Positions 42,928 to 51,405 are shown, counted from the first letter of the stretch. The stretch: DNA of 51,939 bases from Chloroflexota bacterium (GCA_005881825.1 VBEO01000069.1:1-51939), one strand, 5' to 3'. A program made the numbers and translations. The notes: a model not told the origin generated them from the sequence alone.

Positions 42928-45244
42928 CCTGAAGGTCGTCGGGCAACCCCTGCCCAAGGCCGACGCGGCGGCCAAGGTGATCGGCGCGGCGGTTTACGCG
43001 GACGACATCGTGCTGCCGCGGATGCTGCACAGCAAGCTGCTGCGCAGCCCGCACCCGCACGCGCGCATCCTGTCGGTCGACGCCTCGGCCGCGCGGCGCA
43101 TCCCGGGCGTCAAGGGCGTGCTGACCGGACAGGACCTGCCCATCCGCTTCGGCATCCTGCCCGTCTCGCAGGACGAGCGCGCGCTGGAGTCGGAGAAGGT
43201 CCGCTACGTCGGCGACCCCGTGGCTGCGGTGGCCGCCGTCGACGAGGAGACGGCTGCCGCAGCAGCAGAGGCGATCCGCGTTGAGTACGAGGTGCTGGAG
43301 CCTGTGCTCTCGATCGAGGACGCGCTGCGCCAGCCGGGTGACGAGCGCATCCACGCCAGCCGCTCCCTGCCCGCCAACCTGCACCGACTCCAGTCGTACG
43401 AGTTCGGCGATCTGGCGGCCGGCTGGGCGCGCGCCGCGCACGTGCGCGAGGACCTCTTCTTCTTCCAGGGCAACACCCACCTGCCGATGGAGCAGCACTC
43501 GGCCGTGGGGCAGTGGGTCGACGGCCGCCTGACGGTTTGGTCCTCGACCCAGGTCGTGCACTACGTGCACCGCGCGCTGTCCAAGGTGCTCGAGCTGCCG
43601 ATGAACAAGATCCGCGTCATCGGCGCGGCGCACGGTGGCGGCTTCGGGGGCAAGACCGACCCCTTCGCGCACGAGATCGTGGTCGCCAAGCTGGCGATGG
43701 TGACCGGGCGCCCGGTCAAGTGCACGCTCACGCGCGAGGAGGTCTTCTACGCGCATCGCGGCCGGCACCCGGTCCTGATGTGGGTTAAGACCGGCGTCGA
43801 CGAGGAGGGGCGGATCACCGCCATGCACTTCCGCAGCGCGCTCGACGGCGGCGCCTACGGGTCGTACGGCGCTGCCTCGGTCTTCTACACGGGCACGCTG
43901 CAGACGGTCACCTACGACATACCCGCGTACAAGTTCGAGGGCTGCCGCGTGTTCACCAACAAGCCGCCGTGCGGACCCAAGCGCGGGCACGGCACGCCGC
44001 AGCCGCGCTTCGCGCTCGAGCTGCACCTCGAGAAGCTGGCCGAGGAAATCGGGATGGACGCGGTCGAGCTGAAGCGGCGCAATTTCATGCAGCCGTTCAC
44101 CCGGGCCGTCAACTGGCTGCGGGTCACCTCGTGCGGCCTGGAGGAGTGCGCAGAAAAGGTGCTCGCCGCCTCCGGCTACCGCACCCGCGAGCGGCGTCCG
44201 GGCCGCGGCCAGGGCTTCGCCATCAGCGCCTACATGTCGGGCGCGGGCACGGCCATCTACTGGAACGGCATGCCGCACTCCGAGGTGCAGCTGAAGCTCG
44301 ACCGCACCGGCGTCACCGCGTACTGCGGCGCCATGGACATCGGCCAGGGCTCGGACGCCGTGATCGCGCAGATCGTGGCCGAGGAGCTGGGCATCCAGGC
44401 CGCCGACGTGCGCCTGGTCACCGCCGACACCGACAGCACACCGATCGACCTGGGCAGCTACTCATCGCGCGTCACATTTATGGCGGGCAACGCGGCGCTG
44501 GAGGCGGCGCGCAAGATGCGCGCGCTGCTCGACGCGGCCGTCGACGCCCGCGCCGGGGTGCCCTTCCTGGAGGCCTGCGAGCTGGCGGAGACGAAGTGGG
44601 GCGCGCTCAGCACCGCGGGCTCGTACACGCCGCCCCGCATCGGCGGTCCCTTCAAAGGCTCGGGCGTCGGCCCGTCGCCTGCCTACTCGTACAGCGCGGC
44701 GGTCGTCGACGTCGACGCGGACGCGCGCACCGGCATCGTGCGCGTCAATAAGGTCTGGATCGCGCACGACATCGGCCGCGCCATCAACCCGCTCCTGGTG
44801 ATCGGGCAGATCGAGGGCAGCGTGTACATGGCCTTGGGTGAGGCACTGATGGAGGAGCAGACCTTCCGCCGCCAGCTCGGCCTGCACAAGTGGCCGTCCA
44901 TGCTCGAGTACAAGTCGCCCACCTTCGTCGACACCCCGGAGATCGAAAGCTTCCTGGTCGAGACCGTCGATCCCGAAGGCCCCTATGGCGCCAAGGAGGC
45001 CGGCCAGGGCCCGCTGCTGCCCGTGATCCCAGCCTTGAACCTGGCCGTGCACGACGCGCTGGGTGTCTGGATCGACGAGACGCCGGTGACGCCCGAAAAG
45101 GTGCTGAAGGCGCTGAAGGACGGCCGCGTCGGACCGAAGATGTTCCCGGCCGTGCCCTGGCCGGAGCCGATCATCGTCGAGCCGCCGGCCAGGGACGACA
45201 TGCGGGTCGGCGCCGAGCTGGAGGCGGCTTTCCCAAGTGCTTAG
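42920..45244 (+). CDS. hcrA: Molybdenum-binding large subunit, 4-hydroxybenzoyl-CoA reductase alpha-like
   Basis: A 774-residue Mo-bis/mono-pterin subunit of the xanthine oxidase family, close in length to known HcrA (about 770). Visible: VGQPLPKADAAAKVIGAAVYADDI, GAAHGGGFGGKTDPFAHEI, NKPPCGPKRGHGTPQPRFA, AMDIGQGSDAVIAQI, GSYTPPR, GVGPSPAYSYSAAVV, WIAHDIGRAINPLLV and the active-site region PYGAKEAGQGPLLPV with the catalytic Glu. The GPKRGHGTPQ and GAKEAGQGP stretches fit the benzoyl-CoA-type branch. The start is GTG 42920 because homology begins there. It would reductively remove a ring hydroxyl from an aryl-CoA, or act on a related CoA ester. Confidence 0.9.
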   Translation: MADLKVVGQPLPKADAAAKVIGAAVYADDIVLPRMLHSKLLRSPHPHARILSVDASAARRIPGVKGVLTGQDLPIRFGILPVSQDERALESEKVRYVGDPVAAVAAVDEETAAAAAEAIRVEYEVLEPVLSIEDALRQPGDERIHASRSLPANLHRLQSYEFGDLAAGWARAAHVREDLFFFQGNTHLPMEQHSAVGQWVDGRLTVWSSTQVVHYVHRALSKVLELPMNKIRVIGAAHGGGFGGKTDPFAHEIVVAKLAMVTGRPVKCTLTREEVFYAHRGRHPVLMWVKTGVDEEGRITAMHFRSALDGGAYGSYGAASVFYTGTLQTVTYDIPAYKFEGCRVFTNKPPCGPKRGHGTPQPRFALELHLEKLAEEIGMDAVELKRRNFMQPFTRAVNWLRVTSCGLEECAEKVLAASGYRTRERRPGRGQGFAISAYMSGAGTAIYWNGMPHSEVQLKLDRTGVTAYCGAMDIGQGSDAVIAQIVAEELGIQAADVRLVTADTDSTPIDLGSYSSRVTFMAGNAALEAARKMRALLDAAVDARAGVPFLEACELAETKWGALSTAGSYTPPRIGGPFKGSGVGPSPAYSYSAAVVDVDADARTGIVRVNKVWIAHDIGRAINPLLVIGQIEGSVYMALGEALMEEQTFRRQLGLHKWPSMLEYKSPTFVDTPEIESFLVETVDPEGPYGAKEAGQGPLLPVIPALNLAVHDALGVWIDETPVTPEKVLKALKDGRVGPKMFPAVPWPEPIIVEPPARDDMRVGAELEAAFPSA

Positions 45245-46211
45245 ACTGCCCCGGCTGCGCTTCCTGATCCCGGATTCGGCCCGCCAGGCCGCGGCGATGG
45301 CCGCCGAAGGCGGACCGACCACGATGCTGGTGGCCGGCGGCACCGACCTCTACCCCAACCTGAAGCGCCGCCAGTTTGCGACCGACACCCTGGTCGGATT
45401 GACGCACTTGCGCGAGCTGCACGAGGTGCGCGGCGAGGCGTCATCGGGCTTCGAGGTCGGGGCCTGTGTCACGCTCAGCGCGGCCTCGCGTCATCACGAG
45501 CTGCACGCCGGGTACGCCGAGGCTGCGGGTCTCGTGTCCTCTCCCCCGCTCCGGAATGCGGGCACCATCGGCGGGAACCTCTGCGTCGACACCCGCTGCA
45601 ACTACTACAACCAGACCCAGGAGTGGCGGCAGGCCGCCGGCTACTGCCTCAAGAAGGACGGCGACATCTGCCTGGTCGCGCCGAGCAGCCCGCGCTGCTG
45701 GGCGGTGAGCTCATCCGACACGGCGCCCATGGCGATCGCGCTGGGCGCCACGGTGGTGCTGGCCGGAACCGACCAGGAGCGCGAGCTGCCGGTGTCGGCG
45801 CTGTACCGGGACGACGGCATCGACTACCTGGCCAAGCAGGCCTGGGAGGTCATCACCGCCCTCCGGCTGCCGCCGGCCGATGGGTTGCGCACCGCCTACG
45901 TCAAGCTGCGCCGGCGGGGCTCCATCGACTTCCCGATCGCCGGCTGCGCCGTGGCGCTCCGCATGGAGGGCGACCTGGTGGAGTCGGCGCGGGTGGTGCT
46001 GAGCGCGGTCGCCTCCCACCCGCTGGAGGTTCATGCTGCCGACCAGCTGCTCACCGGCGCTCGGCTGGATGACGAAACCATCGCGGCCGCCGCCGAGGCC
46101 GCGGCCAAGCCGGCCAAGCCGCTGGACAACGCGGACCTCGATTACTTCTGGAGGAAGAGGATGGTGCGGGTAGTGGTCGAAGAGGCGCTGCGCAAGGCGG
46201 CGGCGCGATGA
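45237..46211 (+). CDS. hcrB: FAD subunit with extra [4Fe-4S] loop, 4-hydroxybenzoyl-CoA reductase beta-like
   Basis: A 324-residue CoxM/XDH-type FAD subunit. FAD motifs are VAGGTDLYPNLKRR and AGTIGGNLC. After it lies an insertion with Cys at 121, 137, 145 and 154 (TRCNYYNQTQEW, GYCLKKDGDICLVAP, SPRCWAV). The spacing 16-8-9 equals that of the [4Fe-4S] ligands (122, 138, 146, 155) I recall for Thauera HcrB. This cluster is a hallmark of 4-hydroxybenzoyl-CoA reductase and is absent from xanthine dehydrogenases. GTG 45237 overlaps the large subunit by 8 bp. Confidence 0.92.
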   Translation: MLRLPRLRFLIPDSARQAAAMAAEGGPTTMLVAGGTDLYPNLKRRQFATDTLVGLTHLRELHEVRGEASSGFEVGACVTLSAASRHHELHAGYAEAAGLVSSPPLRNAGTIGGNLCVDTRCNYYNQTQEWRQAAGYCLKKDGDICLVAPSSPRCWAVSSSDTAPMAIALGATVVLAGTDQERELPVSALYRDDGIDYLAKQAWEVITALRLPPADGLRTAYVKLRRRGSIDFPIAGCAVALRMEGDLVESARVVLSAVASHPLEVHAADQLLTGARLDDETIAAAAEAAAKPAKPLDNADLDYFWRKRMVRVVVEEALRKAAAR

Positions 46212-47446
46212 GCGTGGTCGCCGTCCAGGCCGAGGCCCTGCTCGATCCCGCCAGCGGAGAAACCACCCGAGGCGGCGTCACGGTCCTCATCGAGAACGGC
46301 CGCATCAGCAAGCGAGGCGCGCGCCGGCAGGTCACGGCGCCGAAGGACGCGGTCACGGTCGACGCCGAGGGGCTCACGCTGCTGCCTGGCCTCATCGACT
46401 GCCACGTCCATCTCGGCAGCCCGGGCACCGGGCTCAACCTGGGCGAGCGGCTGGCGACCCCCTCCAGCCTGGACATCCTGACCTGCGTCGAGTCCTGTCG
46501 AAAGACGCTGGCGGCCGGGTTCACGTCGGTTCGCGACGCCGGCGGCGCGCCGCAGGGGGTGCGCATGGCGGTCGAGCGCGGGTTCTTCCCGGGCCCGCGG
46601 ATGATGCTGGCGATCCAGATCCTGAGCCAGACCGGCGGTCACGCGGACAGCCTCTTTCCGTGCGGCGCCTCGGTGCCGCTGATGAACGTGCCGGAGAATC
46701 CGCCCAGCGTCGTCGACGGCGTGGAGCCGATGCGCCGCCGCGTGCGCGAGCTGATCCGCGCCGGGGCCGATTGGATCAAGCTCTGCACCTCCGGCGGCGT
46801 CCTGTCGCCGGGCGACGCCCCGCACCACGCGACCTTCACGCTGGAGGAGATCCGGGCCGCGGTGGAGGAGGCTGCGACGCAGGGCCGGCAGGTGATGGCT
46901 CACGCGCAAGCCAACGCCGGCATCAAGAACGCACTCAAGGGCGGCGTTAAGACGATCGAGCACGGGATCTGGCTCGACGAAGACGCCATCGAGATGATGC
47001 TCGACGGCGACCGCAGGTTGGTGCCCACTCTTGTGGCCCCGCAGTGGGTGATCCGCCACGCCGAAAACGGGCGCATGCCGGCTTACGCGGCCGAAAAAGG
47101 CCGCGCAGTGGTCGCCGACCACAGCGAGAGCATCCGCCAGGCCATCGAAGCCCGGGTCAAGATCGCCTTCGGCACCGACACCGGGGTGGGGCCGCATGGC
47201 AGCAACGCCGAGGAGCTGCTGCTCCTCAACCAGCTGGGCCTGGAGCCGCTCGAGTGCATCCGCTCGGCCACCCTGGTGGCGGCCGACACGATCGGCCTGG
47301 GCGGCCGGGCCGGCTGCCTCGACGAGGGGGCCTTCGGCGACCTGGTCGGGGTGGCGGGCGACCCGCTGGAGGATCTCGACCAGCTGGCCAAGGCGGAGAA
47401 CGTGCGCCTGGTCGTGAAGGGCGGCGAGACCGTCAAAGCCGCATGA
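46208..47446 (+). CDS. Metal-dependent amidohydrolase (Xaa-Arg/Lys dipeptidase-like), copy 1
   Basis: A 412-residue amidohydrolase-superfamily enzyme with a binuclear-type site: H66 and H68 in DCHVHLG, the bridging Lys K191 in WIKLCTSGG, H232 in VMAHAQ, H252 in IEHGIWLD and D324 in FGTDTG. These match the group with prolidase-like/L-Xaa-Arg dipeptidases (Met_dep_hydrolase_A), but ring-opening hydrolases share the fold. ATG 46208 overlaps the hcrB stop (ATGA) and the stop overlaps copy 2 in the same way, so it is an operon member and may hydrolyse a product of the Hcr-type enzyme (inference). Confidence 0.88.
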   Translation: MSVVAVQAEALLDPASGETTRGGVTVLIENGRISKRGARRQVTAPKDAVTVDAEGLTLLPGLIDCHVHLGSPGTGLNLGERLATPSSLDILTCVESCRKTLAAGFTSVRDAGGAPQGVRMAVERGFFPGPRMMLAIQILSQTGGHADSLFPCGASVPLMNVPENPPSVVDGVEPMRRRVRELIRAGADWIKLCTSGGVLSPGDAPHHATFTLEEIRAAVEEAATQGRQVMAHAQANAGIKNALKGGVKTIEHGIWLDEDAIEMMLDGDRRLVPTLVAPQWVIRHAENGRMPAYAAEKGRAVVADHSESIRQAIEARVKIAFGTDTGVGPHGSNAEELLLLNQLGLEPLECIRSATLVAADTIGLGGRAGCLDEGAFGDLVGVAGDPLEDLDQLAKAENVRLVVKGGETVKAA

Positions 47447-48672
47447 GCGCCACGGCCGTCTTTGGTGACGCGCTCCTGGACCCCGAAACCGGCGACACCG
47501 CCCGCCACGCGGTGGTGGTGGTGGAGGATGGTCGGGTCAGCGCCGCCGGTGCGCGGGATGGGATCCGCGTCCCGGCCGGCGCCGAGAAAGTGGACGCCGA
47601 AGGTCTGACGCTGCTGCCGGGCCTGATCGACTGCCATGTCCACCTGCGCTCCAAGGGGACCGGCCGCGACCTCGGCGAGTGGCTGGCGACGCCGCCCAGC
47701 CTCTGGGTCCTGCAGACCGTGCCGGCCGCCCGCAAGACGCTGGAGGCCGGCTTCACGACGGTCCGCGACGCCGGGGGTGCGCCCAGCGGCGTGCGCCTGG
47801 CTATCGAGCGCGGGATCATGCCCGGCCCCCGCACGGTGCTGGCCGTCACCGCACTGAGCCAGACCGGCGGCCACACCGACCAGCACTTCGCCTGCGGCGC
47901 GGACATCGGGGTCAAGCTGCCGGACGTGCCGGAAACGGTCGTCGACGGGGTCGAGCCGATGCGCCGGCGGGTGCGCGAGGTGCTGCGCGCGGGCGCCGAC
48001 TGGATCAAGCTCTGCACCTCGGGCGGCGTGCTCTCCCCCAACGACTCGCCACGCCACGCCACTCTGACCATCGACGAGATCCGCGCGGCGTGCGAGGAGG
48101 CCGCGGCCCAGGGCCGGTCGGTGATGGCCCACGCCCAGGCCACCGAGGGCATCAAGAACGCGCTGGTCGGCGGCGTGGCCACGATCGAGCACGGCATCTG
48201 GCTGGACGACGACTGTTGCGAGCTGATGCTGGACGGCAAACGCGCCCTGGTGGCCACGCTGGTGGCGCCGCTCTGGGTGCTCAGGCATGCGGAGGCCGGT
48301 CGCATGCCGGAGTGGGCCACCGCCAAGGCCCGTTCGGCCGTGGAGGACCACAAGCGCTCCTTCCAGCGCGCGCTGGAGGCCGGCGTGACGATCGCCTTCG
48401 GCACGGACACCGGGGTCGGGCCTCATGGCTCCATGGGCGAGGAATTCCTGCTCATGCACCAGCTGGGCATGGACCCGCTGCGTTGCCTGCAGTCGGCTAC
48501 CACGGTGGCCGCCCGCACCATCGGCTACCCCGGCGTGGGCACGCTCAAGCCGGGGGACTGGGGCGACCTGATCGGAGTGCGCGGCGACCCGCTCCAGAAC
48601 CTGGAGCTGATCGCCAAGCCGGACAACGTCAAGCTGGTCGTGAAGGGTGGCGAGGTCGTCAAGGCCGCCTGA
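47443..48672 (+). CDS. Metal-dependent amidohydrolase, copy 2 (paralog of 46208-47446)
   Basis: A 409-residue paralog of the preceding gene. Long stretches are near identical (GLIDCHVHL, GVEPMRRRVRE, GADWIKLCTSGGVLSP, FGTDTGVGPHGS) and metal ligands are the same. The differences cluster in the substrate loops (LRSKGTGRDLGEWL against LGSPGTGLNLGERL; HTDQHFACGADIG against HADSLFPCGASVP), which suggests related but distinct substrates or a heterodimer. ATG 47443 overlaps the upstream stop as ATGA. The stop overlaps the convergent cyclase gene by 14 bp. Confidence 0.88.
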   Translation: MSATAVFGDALLDPETGDTARHAVVVVEDGRVSAAGARDGIRVPAGAEKVDAEGLTLLPGLIDCHVHLRSKGTGRDLGEWLATPPSLWVLQTVPAARKTLEAGFTTVRDAGGAPSGVRLAIERGIMPGPRTVLAVTALSQTGGHTDQHFACGADIGVKLPDVPETVVDGVEPMRRRVREVLRAGADWIKLCTSGGVLSPNDSPRHATLTIDEIRAACEEAAAQGRSVMAHAQATEGIKNALVGGVATIEHGIWLDDDCCELMLDGKRALVATLVAPLWVLRHAEAGRMPEWATAKARSAVEDHKRSFQRALEAGVTIAFGTDTGVGPHGSMGEEFLLMHQLGMDPLRCLQSATTVAARTIGYPGVGTLKPGDWGDLIGVRGDPLQNLELIAKPDNVKLVVKGGEVVKAA

Positions 48673-49204
48673 GCAGCACCCGCGCCGGGCTCCCGTCGGA
48701 TCCGACCAGGCGCAGCGGCAGGCAGACCATCTCGTAGTCGCCCGGCTCGATGTCCGCCAGCAGCAACCCCTCGACGACCACCACGCCCGCGCGCAGCAAC
48801 ACCATGTGGACGGGGTGCTCGGGCGGCGGCTCGGGGCCGTCGACGGATTGGTCGGCCACGCCGACCAAGCGTGTACCGCCACGCACCAGCTCGGCGGCGA
48901 CGTCGACGCCGATCTCACCGCGGTAGAGGACGCGCTCGGCGGCGACCATCCCGGAATCCGCCACCACGCACGGTCCGATCAGCGCGTCGAGCGGCAGGCT
49001 CTCGATCGCGGGAGCGCTATCGATGAAGTGGATGGGCGCGTCGATGTGGGTGCCGGTGTGCACCGAGCAATGGAGCTCGGTCGCGTTGCAGATGTCGCCC
49101 GCGTCCAGCGACAGGAATCGCTGCAGCTCAAATGGCGGGTCGCCCGGCCAGATCTCGATCTCGTTGTGCAACGGCTTGGTGATGTCGATCCAAGGTCCCG
49201 GCAC
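48659..49204 (-). CDS. Cyclase/kynurenine formamidase-like hydrolase
   Basis: A 181-residue protein of the cyclase (KynB-like) family: WIDITKPLHNEIEIWPGDPP at the N-terminus and the metal motif HTGTHIDAPIHF at about 50-61. These zinc or manganese enzymes hydrolyse N-formylkynurenine, isatin or similar amides. The chain is about 25 residues shorter than usual between RVLYRG and DVAAELVRGG, and the late LVGVADQSVDG deviates from the G-x-D-x-x-S form, so activity is uncertain. It converges with the amidohydrolase pair. Confidence 0.82.
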   Translation of the reverse strand: MPGPWIDITKPLHNEIEIWPGDPPFELQRFLSLDAGDICNATELHCSVHTGTHIDAPIHFIDSAPAIESLPLDALIGPCVVADSGMVAAERVLYRGEIGVDVAAELVRGGTRLVGVADQSVDGPEPPPEHPVHMVLLRAGVVVVEGLLLADIEPGDYEMVCLPLRLVGSDGSPARVLLRRP

Positions 49205-49230
49205 GGCCGGCTAAGCGTAGGCTGCGCCCG

Positions 49231-50124
49231 ATGCCACGCGCGATCTGGGCCGGAGCCATCAGCCTGGGCATGGTCTCGATCCCCGTGCGCCTCTTCCCCG
49301 CCACCCGCAAACGCGACCTGCGCTTCCGCGAGCTCGACCGCGTCACCGGACAGCGGGTCCGACACGAACGGGTGCGTCATGAAGCGCCGTACGAACAGGC
49401 GCCGTACGAACCGCCTGCCACCTCCCCCCGTGGACGTGTGGCGGACCTCGTCTTCGAGCCGCCACTGGCGCGCGAGGTAGCGCCCGAGGACGTGGTGAAG
49501 GGTTACGAGGTGAGCCCAGGGCGCTATGTGGCGGTCGAGCGCGAAGAGCTGGCCGAGCTGGAGCCGGAGCGCAGCCGCACCATCGACGTCGAGCTCTTCG
49601 TGGAGTCGGAGGCCGTCGATCCCGTGTACTACGACGCGGCCTATCACGCCGTCCCCAATCTCGACCAAGTGCGGCCCTTCGCCGTGCTCCAGGACGCCCT
49701 GCGCACCGAGAGACGGATCGGGATCTGCTGGGTGGTGCTGCGCACCCGCCGCCACCTGGCCGCTCTCCGCCCCTACGGCGATAACGGCCTCCTGCTCTCC
49801 ACGCTGTACTTCGCCGACGAGGTGCTGGCCCCGCCCGGCTCCAGCGCGCTGGCCGGCTCCGCGCTCACCGACCGGGAGCGGCAGATGGCGCGCCTGCTGG
49901 TGCAAACCCTCTCCGGACCCTTCGATCCTGCTCAGTTCCGGGACGAGTACCGCGAGCGCGTCCTGCAGATGATCGGCGAGCGCGCGGCGCAGGCAGTGGA
50001 GGTCGCTGAGCCGGCGCCGGAGCCTACGCCTTCCTCGGTCGAGGACCTGCTCACAGCCCTCAAGGCCAGCATCGAGCAGGCCAAGGCCCAGAAGTCGGAC
50101 AGGCGGCGCGCGCGGGGGGCGTAG
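49231..50124 (+). CDS. ku: Ku protein (non-homologous end joining)
   Basis: A 297-residue bacterial Ku homodimer subunit that rings DNA ends and recruits LigD. Family segments: RAIWAGAISLGMVSIPVRLFPAT, VVKGYEVSPGRYVAVE, RTIDVELFVESEAVDPVYYD, WVVLRTRRHLAALRPYGD and TDRERQMARLLVQTLSGPFDP. The C-terminus is a basic tail (KSDRRRARGA). Between 45 and 75 an insertion-like stretch carries 13-nt direct repeats at 49384-49396 and 49399-49411 (APYEQ-APYEP). LigD is not in the window. The stop lies at the start of a palindromic repeat. Confidence 0.95.
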   Translation: MPRAIWAGAISLGMVSIPVRLFPATRKRDLRFRELDRVTGQRVRHERVRHEAPYEQAPYEPPATSPRGRVADLVFEPPLAREVAPEDVVKGYEVSPGRYVAVEREELAELEPERSRTIDVELFVESEAVDPVYYDAAYHAVPNLDQVRPFAVLQDALRTERRIGICWVVLRTRRHLAALRPYGDNGLLLSTLYFADEVLAPPGSSALAGSALTDRERQMARLLVQTLSGPFDPAQFRDEYRERVLQMIGERAAQAVEVAEPAPEPTPSSVEDLLTALKASIEQAKAQKSDRRRARGA

Positions 50125-50128
50125 GGGC

Positions 50129-50152
50129 GTAGGGGCGAGGCCTGCCTCGCCC
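50129..50152 (+). repeat. 24-nt palindromic repeat, family 1, copy 4
   Basis: GTAG then GGGCGAGGC-CT-GCCTCGCCC. Relative to copy 1, G to A on the left is balanced by C to T on the right, so the stem is kept. A partial duplicate GTAGGGGC precedes it at 50121 and gives the Ku stop codon. Confidence 0.75.
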
Positions 50153-50156
50153 TCCT

Positions 50157-50591
50157 TTAGGCCATCGGTGCGGTGAGCTCGACCTGGATGTTGTCGGGAT
50201 CCCGGAAGGGCAGGATGTAGATTCCGAAACCGGGCAGCGGAGTGATCGGCCCGTGCTCGACACCGCGCTCATCGAAGAGCTTGACCGCCTCGTCCAGCTC
50301 CGATTTCGTCGACACGCTGAAGCTCAGGTGGTCCAGGCCCACCCGGTCCTCGTCGAAGCGATCGCCCGCGGGCGCCACCGGCCGCAGGCCCATGAGCAGG
50401 CCGCCCCGGACCATGACGCAGCCGCCGAAGAGAACCTTGGCGGCCTCGGCCGCCGAAGGATCGTCGTCGGGCGGCGAATCGACGGCGACATCGAATCCCA
50501 GCAGGCCCGTGTAGAACTCGCGGCTGCGCTTGACGTCGGTGACCGTCAGCCGCAGGTGGTGGATTCCGCCGGTCGCGATCTGTTCCCCCAC
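50157..50591 (-). CDS. Glyoxalase/VOC family protein
   Basis: A 144-residue vicinal-oxygen-chelate protein with two beta-alpha-beta-beta-beta modules: GIHHLRLTVTDVKRSREFYTGLLGF and VGLDHLSFSVSTKSELDEAVKLF, ending FRDPDNIQVELTAP. Metal positions His (IHHLRL), His (LDHLSF) and Glu (VELTA) are present. Glyoxalase, dioxygenase or resistance roles are all possible. GTG 50591 is chosen because AAGGAGG stands 5 nt upstream; the ATG at 50627 would lie before the ribosome site. Confidence 0.86.
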   Translation of the reverse strand: MGEQIATGGIHHLRLTVTDVKRSREFYTGLLGFDVAVDSPPDDDPSAAEAAKVLFGGCVMVRGGLLMGLRPVAPAGDRFDEDRVGLDHLSFSVSTKSELDEAVKLFDERGVEHGPITPLPGFGIYILPFRDPDNIQVELTAPMA

Positions 50592-50656
50592 TTCGACCTC
50601 CTTAACTCGGCTGGATGCGGAAGCCACGGCCCCCGCCGGCAGTTACCGATGATGTC

Positions 50657-50806
50657 ATGTGGTTGAGCCTGCAAGCCTTCAAGAACCTGGTTTCCCCACA
50701 GCCGCCCCAGCCCGCGCATGGCGAGCTCGAGCACACGCACTGGGACCGCGAGAGCCGCACCTGGCGGGAGCACGAACGGGCGGAGCCGGAGGACACCGCC
50801 GCCTGA
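50657..50806 (+). CDS. Small hypothetical protein upstream of the DUF1326 gene
   Basis: A 49-residue reading frame (MWLSLQAFKNLV at the start, then a His/Glu/Arg-rich tail HGELEHTHWDRESRTWREHE). Its stop overlaps the first codon of the DUF1326 gene (CTGA), which suggests translational coupling. No homology recognised; reality rests on position only. Confidence 0.4.
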   Translation: MWLSLQAFKNLVSPQPPQPAHGELEHTHWDRESRTWREHERAEPEDTAA

Positions 50807-51405
50807 ACGAGTGGCGCGCCGCCGGGCGCTACCTCGAAGCCTGCAACTGCGAAGCGGTGTGCCCGTGCCGCCGCCTGGGTGCCCGGCCCGGGAGCCGGGC
50901 CCAGTTCCAGCTCTGCCAGTTCGCCATCGCCTGGACGATCGACGAGGGCCGCTTCGGCGACATCGGGTTGAGCGGCCTGCAGGCGGTGATGGCCGGCTTC
51001 TGGGACGAGGACCAGCCAGGTCCCAATTGGAAAGTGCAGCTGTACGTGGACGAGGGCGCGAACTCCGCCCAGCGACAGGCCCTGGGTGAGATCTTTCTGG
51101 GCCGCGCCGGCGGGACCCCGGCGCACAACTACGCGCTGGCGATCAGCGAGGTGTTTGGCGTCGCGCCGGCGGCGATCGAGATCCTGCACGAGGCCGGGAC
51201 CCAGCGCATCCGGGCCGGCGACGCGGTGCTCGTCGCCGCGCGCGAGCCGTTTCCAACCAAGGACGCCGTCACCTGCGGGGTCCCGGGCCACGATCGTCCG
51301 GGCCAGGAGCTCATCCATGACACCCTCCGCGTCTCCGACGGGCCGCTCGACTTCGAGTTCCACGGGCGCTGTGGGTTCGCCTCCACGTTCGACTACAGAA
51401 GCTAG
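50803..51405 (+). CDS. DUF1326 domain-containing protein
   Basis: A 200-residue DUF1326 protein: WRAAGRYLEACNCEAVCPCRR at the N-terminus with the family Cys pattern C-x-C-x4-C-x-C, then TIDEGRFGDIGLSGLQAV, GEIFLGRAGGTPAH and the C-terminal GRCGFASTFDYRS. The function of DUF1326 is not established; the Cys cluster suggests metal or Fe-S binding. No ATG/GTG/TTG immediately precedes the homology; CTG 50803, overlapping the upstream stop, is the likely start. A small regulator-type TetR gene follows. Confidence 0.8.
   Translation: MNEWRAAGRYLEACNCEAVCPCRRLGARPGSRAQFQLCQFAIAWTIDEGRFGDIGLSGLQAVMAGFWDEDQPGPNWKVQLYVDEGANSAQRQALGEIFLGRAGGTPAHNYALAISEVFGVAPAAIEILHEAGTQRIRAGDAVLVAAREPFPTKDAVTCGVPGHDRPGQELIHDTLRVSDGPLDFEFHGRCGFASTFDYRS

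Noticed and set aside
42920-45244. Suspected internal loss in HcrA near 44530
   Set aside because: The chain length (774) equals that of known HcrA proteins, so no block is missing.
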